Positions 40,560 through 51,685 of a stretch of DNA of 64,000 bases are shown here, piece after piece. The stretch is taken from contig JAVJON010000007.1 in assembly GCA_040216765.1 (NCBI GenBank), forward strand, positions 372,001-436,000, written 5' to 3'. How positions within the stretch are numbered: the first letter of the stretch is position 1; each line of letters starts with the position of its first letter. A model generated the notes under the pieces. That model did no database searches and was not told where the DNA came from. It saw only the letters and a list, made by a program, of their open reading frames with translations. The DNA is from Marinibaculum sp040216765. GTDB taxonomy: Bacteria > Pseudomonadota > Alphaproteobacteria > Ferrovibrionales > Ferrovibrionaceae. A program made the position numbers and the translations under genes.

Positions 40560-42065
40560 TCAAAGATTCCGCAGTGCCGTCGGCAGGGCCGCCAGGACCG
40601 CCTCCGCCGTGGCGCCGGTCCCCGCTGCGGTTCCGGCCGCGCCGTGCAGCCAGGTACCTGCGCCGGCCGCCGGCAGGGCCGGCATGCCTGCCGCCAGCAG
40701 GCCGCCGATGATGCCCGCCAGCACGTCGCCGCTCCCCGCCGTCGCCAGGGCGGGTGGCGCATTGCCATTCACCAGGCAGAGGCCGTCGGGCGCGGCGATC
40801 ACGGTATCGGCGCCTTTCAGCAGCACCACGGCACCCGCCCGCGCGGCGGCCGCACGAACGCGCTGGATCTTCCCCGGCGCGTCGAGATCGGGGAACAGCC
40901 GGCGGAACTCTCCCTCGTGCGGGGTCAGCACGCAGTGGGCATTGAGCGCCTCGAAGAGCCGCTCGGGCTCTGCCTCGAAGCTGGTCAGCGCATCGGCATC
41001 CAGCACGCATGGCTTGCCGCAACCCAGGGCCGCCAGGACCGCGGAGCGGGTCGCCTGCCCCACGCCGTTTCCGGGCCCCAGCAACACGGCGGTGCGGCGC
41101 CGGTCGTCCAGGGCTGCCTCGAACGCGGCCGTATCCTCCGCCACGATCAGCATGACCGCCGTGACCTGCGCGGCAGCGACCCGGCTCGCGGCCTGCCCGG
41201 CCACCAGGCTGACGGCGCCCGCGCCGCTGCACAAGGCGGCCTCCGCCGCCAGCCGCGCGGCACCGGTCGCGGTCTCGCCGCCGCCGCGAACCAGAAGATG
41301 CCCGCGGCTGTACTTGTGCCCCTCCGCCCGGGCCGGCGGCAGCCGGCTTCGCCACAGCTCCGGCCGGTTGCGGACCTGCCGCGGGGCGATGCGGTCCAGC
41401 ACCTCGGGCATTATGCCGATGTCGACCAGGTTCAGGTCGCCGCACAAAGCCCGGCCCGGCAGCAGGAGATGGCCGGGCTTCAGGCGAAAGAAGGTCACCG
41501 TCGCGACGGCCGGCAGGCAGCTGCCGCGCACCTGCCCGGTATTGCCGTCCAGCCCGCTTGGCACATCGACGGCGATCGAGGGCAGGCCGATGCGCACGGC
41601 CTCGGCCAGCACGGCAGCCGCCGCGCCGTCGATGTCGCGCGACAGGCCCGCGCCGAACAGGGCATCGATCAGCACCTGCGCCCCGGACAGGCAATCCGCG
41701 GTCAGCGGGGCAACGGGCCCGGACCAGGCGTCCCGGGCCAGTGCCGCATCGCCGGACAGGCGCGCCGGGTCGCCCAGCGCGGCGACCGTCACCGGCCAGC
41801 CCAGGCGGCGCAACATGGCCGCGGCCACATAGCCGTCGCCACCGTTGTTCCCGGGGCCGCAGAGCAGGGCCACCGGCCGGGGGCTGAAGCGCTCCACGGT
41901 CACGCGGACGATGCCGGCCGCGGCGGCCTGCATCAGCTCGAACCCGGTGATGCCGCCGGCGATCGCCGCGCGGTCCGCCGCGGCCATCTCGGACGTGGTC
42001 AAAAGGGCCGCATCGCCCCAGCAGCTGGCGGCACGCGGCCCGGAATCGCCGGGCGCACCCTCCAT
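40560..42065 (-). CDS. nnr: Bifunctional NAD(P)HX epimerase/dehydratase
   Basis: 501-residue metabolite-repair enzyme that restores hydrated NADH and NADPH. The N-terminal YjeF/NAXE epimerase domain contains CGPGNNGGDGYVAAAML and the aspartate loop DALFGAGLSRDI; the C-terminal ribokinase-like dehydratase domain has LTPHEGEFRRLFP, DADALTSF and the ATP/ADP loop ATAGSGDVLAGIIGG. The start at 42065 lies 17 bases after the amidase stop and has no strong ribosome site; coupling to the amidase is likely. Confidence 0.93.
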   Translation of the reverse strand: MEGAPGDSGPRAASCWGDAALLTTSEMAAADRAAIAGGITGFELMQAAAAGIVRVTVERFSPRPVALLCGPGNNGGDGYVAAAMLRRLGWPVTVAALGDPARLSGDAALARDAWSGPVAPLTADCLSGAQVLIDALFGAGLSRDIDGAAAAVLAEAVRIGLPSIAVDVPSGLDGNTGQVRGSCLPAVATVTFFRLKPGHLLLPGRALCGDLNLVDIGIMPEVLDRIAPRQVRNRPELWRSRLPPARAEGHKYSRGHLLVRGGGETATGAARLAAEAALCSGAGAVSLVAGQAASRVAAAQVTAVMLIVAEDTAAFEAALDDRRRTAVLLGPGNGVGQATRSAVLAALGCGKPCVLDADALTSFEAEPERLFEALNAHCVLTPHEGEFRRLFPDLDAPGKIQRVRAAAARAGAVVLLKGADTVIAAPDGLCLVNGNAPPALATAGSGDVLAGIIGGLLAAGMPALPAAGAGTWLHGAAGTAAGTGATAEAVLAALPTALRNL

Positions 42066-42082
42066 CGGCCCGGCCGCGCCGC

Positions 42083-43492
42083 TCAACCCGCCGGCAGGGC
42101 CGGGCGGTGCTGCTGCCAGGGCCGCGCCGCCTCGAAGGCCCGTGCGGCGCGCAGCACCAGGGCATCGGCGTGCATCGGCCCGACCAGCTGCAATCCGATC
42201 GGCAGCCCCGCCTGCGTGAAACCGCAGGGCATGGTGGCGGCAGGCTGCTGGGACAGGTTGAACGGATAGGAAAACGGCGTCCAGCCGAGCCAGTCGCGGT
42301 CTTCCCGGCCTTGCGGATCCAGCCTGCCGACCGGAAAGGCGGGCACCGCGAGGCTCGGCGTGGCGAGCAGGTCGTAGTCGCGATGCAGAAGGTTCATCGC
42401 CAGGCCGAGCGCGGCGCGGCTGTTCTGGCTGTCCAGCGCGCGTTCCACATTGATGTCCAGGGAATCCTCGAAGCAGTTGCGCAGCCCCGGGTCGAGCATC
42501 TCGCGCTGGCCCGGCGTGAAGCCGCGCAACAGGTTGCGACAGCCCAGCAGCCAATGGGTCCAGAACGCATCATGCGGGTTCGCAAAGGGCGGCTTCACGG
42601 CCTCGACGATCGCGCCCTGCTCTTCCAGCACGGCAATGGCGGCGGCCGTCGCCGCCGCGACCTCCGGATCGACCGTGGCATGGCCCAGGTCCGGCGACCA
42701 GGCGATCCGCAGGCCCGCCAACCCATCCTCGAGGCCCTCGCCATAATCGGCGCCGGCCGGCGGCAGCGCATACCAGTCCCGCCAATCGGGTTCTGCCAGG
42801 ACCGTCAGCATCAGGGCGGCATCGCCGACCGTCCGGGTCATCGGGCCGACATGGGCCAGGGTGGAGAACGGGCTGGCGGGCCAGGCAGGCACCCGCCCGA
42901 AACTCGGCTTCAGGCCGAAGATGCCGCAGAACGCCGCCGGAATGCGGATCGAGCCGCCGCCATCGGTCCCCAAAGCCAGCGGCCCGATGCCGGCCGCGAC
43001 CTGCGATGCCGCCCCGCCGGACGACCCGCCCGGCGTGCAGTCCAGGTTCCACGGGTTGCGGGTGATGCCATAGAGCGGGCTGTCATCCAGCCCCTTCCAG
43101 CCGAACTCCGGCGTGGTGGTCTTGCCGAACGGGATGGCGCCATGCTCGCGCAGACGTGCCACGACGGGGGCGTCGTCCTGCCAGGGCTGGTCGGGGTCGA
43201 CCGTCCGCGAGCCGCGACGGGTCGGCCAGCCGCGGGTCAGCAGCAGGTCCTTCACCGAGACCGGCACGCCGTCCAGGCGACCGAGGGGCCGCCCGTCCTG
43301 CCAGCGCTGCTCGGACTCCCGGGCGGCCGCGAGGGCGGATTCGGCGTCCAGCAGGACGAAGGCGTTCAGATGCGGCTGCAGCGCCTCCGCCCGTGCCAGG
43401 ACGGCCTGCATGACCTCCACCGGCGAGAGTTGCCGGCTGCGGAAGCCTGCCAGCATGTCGGTCGCCGCCATGAAGCCGATATCGTCATGCAT
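42083..43492 (-). CDS. Amidase signature family hydrolase
   Basis: 469 residues. The Ser-cisSer-Lys triad is visible: Lys81 in VPVSVKDLLL, the cis-serine in TPGGSSGGAA (157/158) and the nucleophile Ser181 in GTDGGGSIRIPA. It belongs to the same superfamily as GatA but lacks gatB and gatC neighbours and has a free-standing amidase layout, so a small amide or carbamoyl substrate is more likely than tRNA. The gene begins 52 bases after the thioesterase stop and heads a run with nnr and malonyl-CoA decarboxylase. Confidence 0.9.
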   Translation of the reverse strand: MHDDIGFMAATDMLAGFRSRQLSPVEVMQAVLARAEALQPHLNAFVLLDAESALAAARESEQRWQDGRPLGRLDGVPVSVKDLLLTRGWPTRRGSRTVDPDQPWQDDAPVVARLREHGAIPFGKTTTPEFGWKGLDDSPLYGITRNPWNLDCTPGGSSGGAASQVAAGIGPLALGTDGGGSIRIPAAFCGIFGLKPSFGRVPAWPASPFSTLAHVGPMTRTVGDAALMLTVLAEPDWRDWYALPPAGADYGEGLEDGLAGLRIAWSPDLGHATVDPEVAAATAAAIAVLEEQGAIVEAVKPPFANPHDAFWTHWLLGCRNLLRGFTPGQREMLDPGLRNCFEDSLDINVERALDSQNSRAALGLAMNLLHRDYDLLATPSLAVPAFPVGRLDPQGREDRDWLGWTPFSYPFNLSQQPAATMPCGFTQAGLPIGLQLVGPMHADALVLRAARAFEAARPWQQHRPALPAG

Positions 43493-43544
43493 TCGAAATC
43501 CCCTGTGCCATCCTGTTGCCCTGCCTGCCCGACGCGCGGCCCGG

Positions 43545-44012
43545 TCAGCCGGCCGCGCCGGCCTTGGGGTCCGGGCCCGCCGGGTCCGGCATTTCCGGAT
43601 GCTGCCGCTGCAGCAGGCGGAACACCGCATCGGCCGAGGCCACCCGCCGGCTGCCGACCCGCGCCTCGCCGCGCACATAGCAGACCGACCGGGTGGCGCG
43701 GGTCACCACCGCCTGCCCTTCCACCCAGTCGCCGAGCCGCGCCGGCGCGAGGAAGTCGGTAGTCATGCGCAGGGTCACGAAGCTGCCCTTCGCAACCCGG
43801 CCGACCGCGCCGGCCAGGACGGAATCCAGGAAGGACATCACCATGCCGCCATGGGCGATCCCCAGCGCATTGGTGTGGCGTTCCTCGACCTGGAAGCCGC
43901 GCAGCACCGGATCGGCGCCGGGCCGTTCGAAATACGGTCCGATCAGGCGCGCGAAGGCACCCCGGGTCGGGCGTTCGCTGAAACCGGGCGGGACCTGCTG
44001 CGAACCTGTCAT
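43545..44012 (-). CDS. PaaI-type hotdog-fold thioesterase
   Basis: 155-residue hotdog protein. The signature ALGIAHGGMVMSFLDSVLAG contains the HGG turn and catalytic-type aspartate; TDFLAPARLGDWVEG is the second core strand. Such enzymes hydrolyse acyl- or aryl-CoA thioesters; the substrate is not determinable. The start overlaps the stop of the DUF192 gene by four bases (ATGA). Confidence 0.85.
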   Translation of the reverse strand: MTGSQQVPPGFSERPTRGAFARLIGPYFERPGADPVLRGFQVEERHTNALGIAHGGMVMSFLDSVLAGAVGRVAKGSFVTLRMTTDFLAPARLGDWVEGQAVVTRATRSVCYVRGEARVGSRRVASADAVFRLLQRQHPEMPDPAGPDPKAGAAG

Positions 44013-44575
44013 CGGGCGGCTCCCGCCGGTGGATCGTCCTGTGTCGCAGCATCGCCTGCCGGCGGTGGCGCCGGCAAGGCCGGATGCAGGATCCGGTCGC
44101 CGGGCCGGATGCCGCGCCGCGCGGACTCGCCGGCCAGGATCTCCAGGACCGCGATGACCGGCCCGCGGGAGGCGATCGTGGATTCGTCCAGCGGTGCCGC
44201 ATCGGCGTGAATGCTTTCGATCCGGCCCGCCTCGTCGATGAACAACAGGTCCAGAGGGACATAGGTGTTGCGCATCCAGAACCGGGCCTGCCGCGCTTCC
44301 GCAAAGGGGAACAGCATGCCCGAATCCGGCGCCAGGTTGCGCCGGTACATCAGCCCCCGCGCCTGTTCGGCAGGGCCTTCGGCGACCTCCACCTGGAAGT
44401 CGGCGCGACGGTCAGGGCCGACCACAGCGAGCGCCGAGGTGTCGCCCGCCCAGGCCTCGCCGGGACCTGCGGCAAGCTGGCAGAGCAGCAGGAGCGCAAG
44501 CAGCAGGCAGGTGGCGCGGACCGTGCGGAACAGCATGATCCCGGCTCTGGAAATGGGCGGCTGCGCGGCTGGCAT
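44009..44575 (-). CDS. Secreted DUF192 family protein
   Basis: 188 residues. An N-terminal hydrophobic stretch (ATCLLLALLLLCQLAAGPGEAWAG) is a signal peptide. The DUF192 core follows, with EQARGLMYRRNLAPDSGMLFPF and FWMRNTYVPLDLLFID, and a Pro/Ala-rich tail. The family is small, probably periplasmic, and has no assigned activity. The ATG at 44575 has AGGAG about 9 bases upstream; an ATG 13 codons further in is possible. Confidence 0.88.
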   Translation of the reverse strand: MPAAQPPISRAGIMLFRTVRATCLLLALLLLCQLAAGPGEAWAGDTSALAVVGPDRRADFQVEVAEGPAEQARGLMYRRNLAPDSGMLFPFAEARQARFWMRNTYVPLDLLFIDEAGRIESIHADAAPLDESTIASRGPVIAVLEILAGESARRGIRPGDRILHPALPAPPPAGDAATQDDPPAGAAR

Positions 44576-44667
44576 CGGCGACGGCTCCTGGTCCCGGGTG
44601 TGACGGACCCGCACTGCTTAGCGCAAAGCGGCGCCCGTCGCATCCCGCAGGGAGGGCGCCCGGCAGG

Positions 44668-45894
44668 TCACGCCGGGATCGCCTGCGCGGCAACGAGTTG
44701 CCGCACCTCGTCGCGGATCGGGCCCTCGTTGGGCCGGTCCTGCAATGTCTCGAACCAATGGGCCGGCGGGTTGCGCCCCTGGGAGCGCCGCCAGGTCACC
44801 CGCCGCAGCAGCGCCTCGGCGGCCTCCGGCAGGCGGTCCGGCACCGCCAGGTCGTTCAGGACCGCCCAGACACCCGCCCAGCAGCGGGCCACCGACCAGG
44901 GATTGTAGCCGCCGCCGCCCAGCACCAGCAGGCGCGGGCTCAGCGGCCGGACCTGTCGCACCACGTGCCAATGGGCGTTGTTGGACAGCATCTGCTTGCT
45001 CAGCGGGTCGTCGGCCAGGGCATCGGCGCCGCATTGCAGGACGATGGCCTGTGGCCGGAAACGGGACAGCAGCGGCAGGAACGCCGCATCGCAGAGATGG
45101 CGCATCTCGCTGTCGTTCATCCCGGCAGGCACGGCGAAGTTGCGCAACTGCCCGCAGGGCGAGCGCGGCAGCAGGCCGGTGAACGGCCAGCGGTCGCGTT
45201 CGTGGACCGAGAGGAACAGGATCCGGGGATCCCCTGCAAAGGCGATCTCGACGCCGTCGCCGTGATGGGCATCGATGTCGAGATAGGCGACCCGCTCGAG
45301 CCCGCCGTCCAGCAGGGCCAGCAGGGCCAGGACGGGGTCGTTGAAGACGCAGAAGCCGGAGGCGCGGTCCCGCAGCCCATGGTGCGTGCCGCCAGCCAGG
45401 CTGTGGACGATTCCGCCATGGCGCAACAGGCCGGCGGCCTGGATGCTGGCGCCGCAGGCGGTTGCCGGGCGACGGAACATCTCCGGATAGATCGGGTTTC
45501 CGGCGCGCCCGATATTGTAGCGCTCCCGCACCTCCGGTGCCGCACGTCCGCTGGCCTCCGCCGCCATCACGGCGGCCACATAGTCCGGGTCGTGGAACCG
45601 CGCGAGCTGCTGCGGTGTCGCCTGCAGGGAGTCCAGATAGGCATTGTCGGGCAGCCAGCCCAGGGCGCGCAGCAGGTCGATGGTCAGCGAGACGCGGGGA
45701 ATGGCCAGTGGATGCCGGGCGCCGTTTGCATCCGGGCCGGCGGCATTCGCAGCGCTGCCCTGATCCGGAGCGCCGCCCTGATCCGGAGCGCCGCCCTGCC
45801 CGCGCGCGTGGTCGCCATAGATCGACTGGCGATAGATCTCGCTGCCGATCAGGACAGGCCCGGCCGGCCGGCAGCCGCGTTCAGGCCGCGACAC
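44668..45894 (-). CDS. Histone deacetylase/AcuC-like family protein
   Basis: 408-residue arginase-fold deacetylase. The active-site blocks are GGTHHGLRDRASGFCVFND (tandem histidines), YLDIDAHHGDGVEIAF (zinc ligands) and LVLGGGGYNP. Bacterial members deacetylate acetyl-CoA synthetase or polyamines. Residues about 30-50 contain an in-frame duplication (GGAPDQ twice) encoded by an 18-base tandem repeat, inserted between the N-terminal strand and HPLAIPRVSL. The start is GTG at 45894, overlapping the end of the cold-shock gene by 14 bases. Confidence 0.88.
   Translation of the reverse strand: MSRPERGCRPAGPVLIGSEIYRQSIYGDHARGQGGAPDQGGAPDQGSAANAAGPDANGARHPLAIPRVSLTIDLLRALGWLPDNAYLDSLQATPQQLARFHDPDYVAAVMAAEASGRAAPEVRERYNIGRAGNPIYPEMFRRPATACGASIQAAGLLRHGGIVHSLAGGTHHGLRDRASGFCVFNDPVLALLALLDGGLERVAYLDIDAHHGDGVEIAFAGDPRILFLSVHERDRWPFTGLLPRSPCGQLRNFAVPAGMNDSEMRHLCDAAFLPLLSRFRPQAIVLQCGADALADDPLSKQMLSNNAHWHVVRQVRPLSPRLLVLGGGGYNPWSVARCWAGVWAVLNDLAVPDRLPEAAEALLRRVTWRRSQGRNPPAHWFETLQDRPNEGPIRDEVRQLVAAQAIPA
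45758..45798. repeat. 18-base in-frame tandem repeat in the deacetylase gene
   Basis: Two exact copies of CCCTGATCCGGAGCGCCG (45758-45775 and 45776-45793) are followed by a 5-base partial copy. Being a multiple of three, it adds a six-residue unit to the protein without breaking the frame. Confidence 0.85.
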
Positions 45895-46678
45895 GAACCT
45901 CCGCGACCTGCAGGCCCTTCGGGCCCTGGCCGACCCGGATCTCGATCTCCTGCCCCGGCTGCAGGTCCCGCACGCCGGCCCGGCGCAGCACTTCCATGTG
46001 CAGGAAGACGTCCTGCGGATAGTCCGGGCAGAGCACGAAGCCGTAGCCGCGGACCGGATTGAACCATTTCACGGTGGCAACCAGGAAATCGCCCTCCGGC
46101 ACCACTTCGGCCATGCGGCGCGCCGGCCGTACGGCGCGCACGCCATCCTCGCCCGCGCCGGAATCGCTCCCGCCATCGCGAAAACGCGAACCGCGGGCCA
46201 TGCCGATATCGGGCTGCTCGGCGCCATGCGCCGCCGGATTGTAGCCGCCGCGGGCCATGCCATTGCCGCGATCGGGGCCGCGATCCGGCCGTCCGCGGTC
46301 GAATTCCCTGGCCTCGCGGCGCGGCGGCCGGCCGTTCCAGCCGCCATCGCGCTGACCCATCGGCTGTCCGGCATCCGGCGGATGCCTCGGAGAATGGCCG
46401 TCGGCCTCTCCCTCCTGTGCGGTCGAGGGGTCGAGATTCAGAATGCGCACCGCCTGCTTGCCCTTGGCACGCTGCGCGACCTCACACTCTATGGTGGTGC
46501 CTTCCGCCACTGAGTCCCGGCCGAAATCCCGCAAGCAGGTCAGATGCAGGAAGACATCACCGGAACCGTCCTCGGGTTTGACGAACCCGAAGCCCTTGAC
46601 CGAATTGAACCACTTGACCTGACCCCGGACGACGTCAATTGCACCATTGCCCCCGACCGGGAACTCACCTTCTTGCAT
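45881..46678 (-). CDS. Two-domain cold-shock (CSD) protein with a long RG-rich linker
   Basis: 265 residues. CSD1 (about 16-82) has RGQVKWFNSVKGFGFVKPEDGSGDVFLH, with the RNP1-type KGFGFV and RNP2-type VFLH; CSD2 (about 195-265) has ATVKWFNPVRGYGFVLCPDYPQDVFLHM. The joining segment of about 110 residues is rich in Arg, Gly and Asp (RRE, RGRPDRGPDRGNG). Double-CSD proteins are known in Alphaproteobacteria, but the linker here is unusually long. It should bind single-stranded RNA or DNA. The ATG at 46678 lacks a strong ribosome site. Confidence 0.9.
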   Translation of the reverse strand: MQEGEFPVGGNGAIDVVRGQVKWFNSVKGFGFVKPEDGSGDVFLHLTCLRDFGRDSVAEGTTIECEVAQRAKGKQAVRILNLDPSTAQEGEADGHSPRHPPDAGQPMGQRDGGWNGRPPRREAREFDRGRPDRGPDRGNGMARGGYNPAAHGAEQPDIGMARGSRFRDGGSDSGAGEDGVRAVRPARRMAEVVPEGDFLVATVKWFNPVRGYGFVLCPDYPQDVFLHMEVLRRAGVRDLQPGQEIEIRVGQGPKGLQVAEVRVAA

Positions 46679-46830
46679 AACGATGGTCCACCCGCAAAAC
46701 CAAACCCGGCGTTAATACACTAACACAGCAGATCAAGGGCGCAATGTGTCGCGGGCGATTCGGGCAACCGGAGTCGAAGCCGGAAACCAGCCGATTCGAC
46801 AGGTCCCTGCCGGCCCTCGGCGTGCAGCCG

Positions 46831-47502
46831 TCAGTTGATCCGCCGGCGCGGCCGCCACTTGGTGATCCGGCGCCCGTCCAGGGTGAAGCGGACCTCGTCC
46901 TCCTTCAGTTGCAGGGCCTGGGGTTCCATACTGTCCTGGCGCACCCGCGCACGCTCCATCTCGGGATCGTCGAAATGGGCCGGTTCGGCGCCGGCGGTCA
47001 TGTCGGGCTGGCCCGCGGGACGCGGACCGCCGCCGGCGGCCAGCGGATCCTCCGGCAGGTTCTCCGCCTGCGGACGCATCGTCGGCTGGGCCGCGGCCCG
47101 CGCGATGCCGAGCAGCTGGACCTCGGTGCCGGGGCCAAGCGCCCAGGCGTCGACCCAGGCGGGGTGGCGCGAGACCTCCTTCTGCATGTCGGACGTCGCC
47201 AGGCGGCCATAGCGCTCCCAGAAATCCTCCATGAAGGTCGCGGCGGCGGGCGGCAGAAGCGGCGCCCAGGGCCGCTTCAGCCCGCTGACCAGGACCAGGG
47301 TGACGGTCGGTTCCAGCGGGCCCTGGCGGGTCACCAGGAAGGTGGCCGGCATCAGCTTGCGCGCCTCGCGCTCAGCGAAGCGCGCCTGGGCGAGGTACAT
47401 CATGGCGCGCAGCCGCTTGGGCGGCAGCGGCCAGCCTTCGATCATGCCGCGCTCCAGCAGCCAGAAGGCGATGTCGAGCGCCGAGCGCGTTGCCGGCCGC
47501 AT
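46831..47502 (-). CDS. Unknown protein with a Panacea/SocA-like N-terminus
   Basis: 223 residues. The N-terminal part (ALDIAFWLLERGMIEGWPLPPKRLRAMMYLAQARFA) resembles the Panacea (DUF4065, SocA/GepA-like) domain, where the pattern LxxLLYxAQ is central and which occurs in antitoxins and phage-associated proteins. The middle is less similar, and the C-terminal 70 residues are polar, with a basic end (KWRPRRRIN). There is no toxin-like partner next to it. The similarity is by eye only. It is divergent from coxG, with 90 bases between. Confidence 0.55.
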   Translation of the reverse strand: MRPATRSALDIAFWLLERGMIEGWPLPPKRLRAMMYLAQARFAEREARKLMPATFLVTRQGPLEPTVTLVLVSGLKRPWAPLLPPAAATFMEDFWERYGRLATSDMQKEVSRHPAWVDAWALGPGTEVQLLGIARAAAQPTMRPQAENLPEDPLAAGGGPRPAGQPDMTAGAEPAHFDDPEMERARVRQDSMEPQALQLKEDEVRFTLDGRRITKWRPRRRIN

Positions 47503-47592
47503 CAGCGGGGTGCGCCTTGCTGCGTCAAACCGCGCCGCCTATGTTGCCCGCTTTGGCGCTGCGGCCGCAGCTGGAGTTGGGGAGACGTCGCC

Positions 47593-48375
47593 ATGGACAT
47601 GAGCGGTGAGCAACATATCGCGGCCCCGCGGGCGAAGGTGTGGGAAGCGCTGAACGACCCGGACATTCTGGGCCAGTGCATTCCGGGATGCGAGAGCATT
47701 GCCAAAACCTCCGAGACCGGGTTTGAAGCTGCGGTGACGGCCAAAGTCGGCCCAGTGAAAGCGAAGTTCAAGGGCGTGGTCGAACTGCAGGATATCGATC
47801 CGCCGAACAGTTATACCATTGTCGGCGAGGGCAAGGGCGGTGCAGCCGGTTTCGGCAAGGGCAGCGCCAAGGTCAACCTCGTGGATGCCGAGGGCGGCAC
47901 CCAGATGTCCTATGAGGTCAATGCCCAGATCGGCGGCAAGCTGGCCCAGATCGGGTCGCGCCTGGTGAACTCCGCCGCGAAGAAGATGGCGGACGATTTC
48001 TTCGACCGGTTCAAGTCGATCGTCGAGGCGGCATCGGCCGGCGATGCCCCGCCCGCCGCCGCTGGCGTCGAACCTGCCGCCACGGCCGCTCCTGCCGCCG
48101 CCGCCCCTCCTGCCGCCGCCGCACCTGCCCCCCAGGCACCGCCGGACCGTGTCGAGACCGCGCCTCCGGAGGAGGCCGTCTCGCCCGCCGCAGCGGCAGC
48201 GGCCGCGGCGGCGGTGCATGTGGAACCGGTGCAACCGCCGCCCGCCCAGCCCACGGACCCGGCGCCCCACCGGCCGGCCGCCGCAAGCGGCGGCGGGATG
48301 CCGATCTGGGCCTGGGGCGCGATCCTGGTGATCGTCGTTGTCGCGATCGCCTATATCGTCACGTCGAGTCACTGA
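47593..48375 (+). CDS. coxG: CoxG-like SRPBCC protein with a C-terminal membrane anchor
   Basis: 260 residues. Residues 1-150 form the CoxG/SRPBCC fold (PRAKVWEALNDPDILGQCIPGCES; GKLAQIGSRLVNSAAKKMADDFFDRF). A Pro/Ala-rich linker of about 80 residues follows, including a run of nine alanines, then one membrane helix (IWAWGAILVIVVVAIAYIV) at the extreme C-terminus. CoxG tethers carbon monoxide dehydrogenase-type enzymes to the membrane in known systems, so this tail fits. GGGGAG lies 8 bases before the ATG. It is 400 bases upstream of coxS on the same strand. Confidence 0.88.
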   Translation: MDMSGEQHIAAPRAKVWEALNDPDILGQCIPGCESIAKTSETGFEAAVTAKVGPVKAKFKGVVELQDIDPPNSYTIVGEGKGGAAGFGKGSAKVNLVDAEGGTQMSYEVNAQIGGKLAQIGSRLVNSAAKKMADDFFDRFKSIVEAASAGDAPPAAAGVEPAATAAPAAAAPPAAAAPAPQAPPDRVETAPPEEAVSPAAAAAAAAAVHVEPVQPPPAQPTDPAPHRPAAASGGGMPIWAWGAILVIVVVAIAYIVTSSH

Positions 48376-48776
48376 CCGGCCGCGCCCGGCCCGACCGCTT
48401 GGCCCTTGACCATCGCCTGTTTCCGCGGCGAGACTTCGCGAGGTCCAAGAGGCTGGCACACAGCCCGCCCGGTGTCGCAACAACACCGCGACCTGTTACC
48501 GTAATGAGGGAATGGCAAAGCCGAGCCGGGCTGGACAGAGCCGGAGGGCGCCCGGCCTTCGCGTTATGCGGGACGATCCGCCGGGTCGGTCCCGCGATTC
48601 GCGGGCCGGCAAGCCGCACGACAACCGTACAGCCGGACGGCCGGCCCTGGCAGGCAAAGCCCGCCCCGGGGCGGCACGGCAGGCCATCAACGATCCGGGG
48701 GTGATCTTCCGGCGATCCGCGCCAGCGCTTCCGGGGCCAATCCCGGACGCTTCAAAGGACTTAGGAGGGAGTGAGC
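48376..48776 (+). promoter_or_regulatory. 401-base upstream region of coxSLM
   Basis: No gene is visible. GGTGTCGC near 48481 and the nearby AACACC and GCGAC words form an imperfect inverted repeat that could be an operator. TGGCAC-ACAGCCCGC (from 48454) has the GG-N10-GC spacing of sigma54 promoters but a poor -12 box. AGGAGGG (48763-48769) is the ribosome site of coxS. The long spacing from coxG suggests that coxSLM has its own promoter here. Confidence 0.3.
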
Positions 48777-49241
<465 letters not shown>

Positions 49242-49260
49242 TCCAGGGGGAACAACGACA

Positions 49261-51636
<2,376 letters not shown>

Positions 51637-51685
51637 CGGCAAGCCCCGACCTCCGCCCGACCTTTACCTCTGAAGGGGGACGAAC

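Noticed and set aside
39042..42269. 1075-residue plus-strand frame
   Set aside because: It is antisense to malonyl-CoA decarboxylase and the NAD(P)HX repair gene, with composition typical of shadow frames.
48454..48469. Sigma54 promoter before coxS
   Set aside because: GG-N10-GC spacing is met, but the -12 element is CCGC rather than TTGC and no enhancer-binding regulator gene is near.
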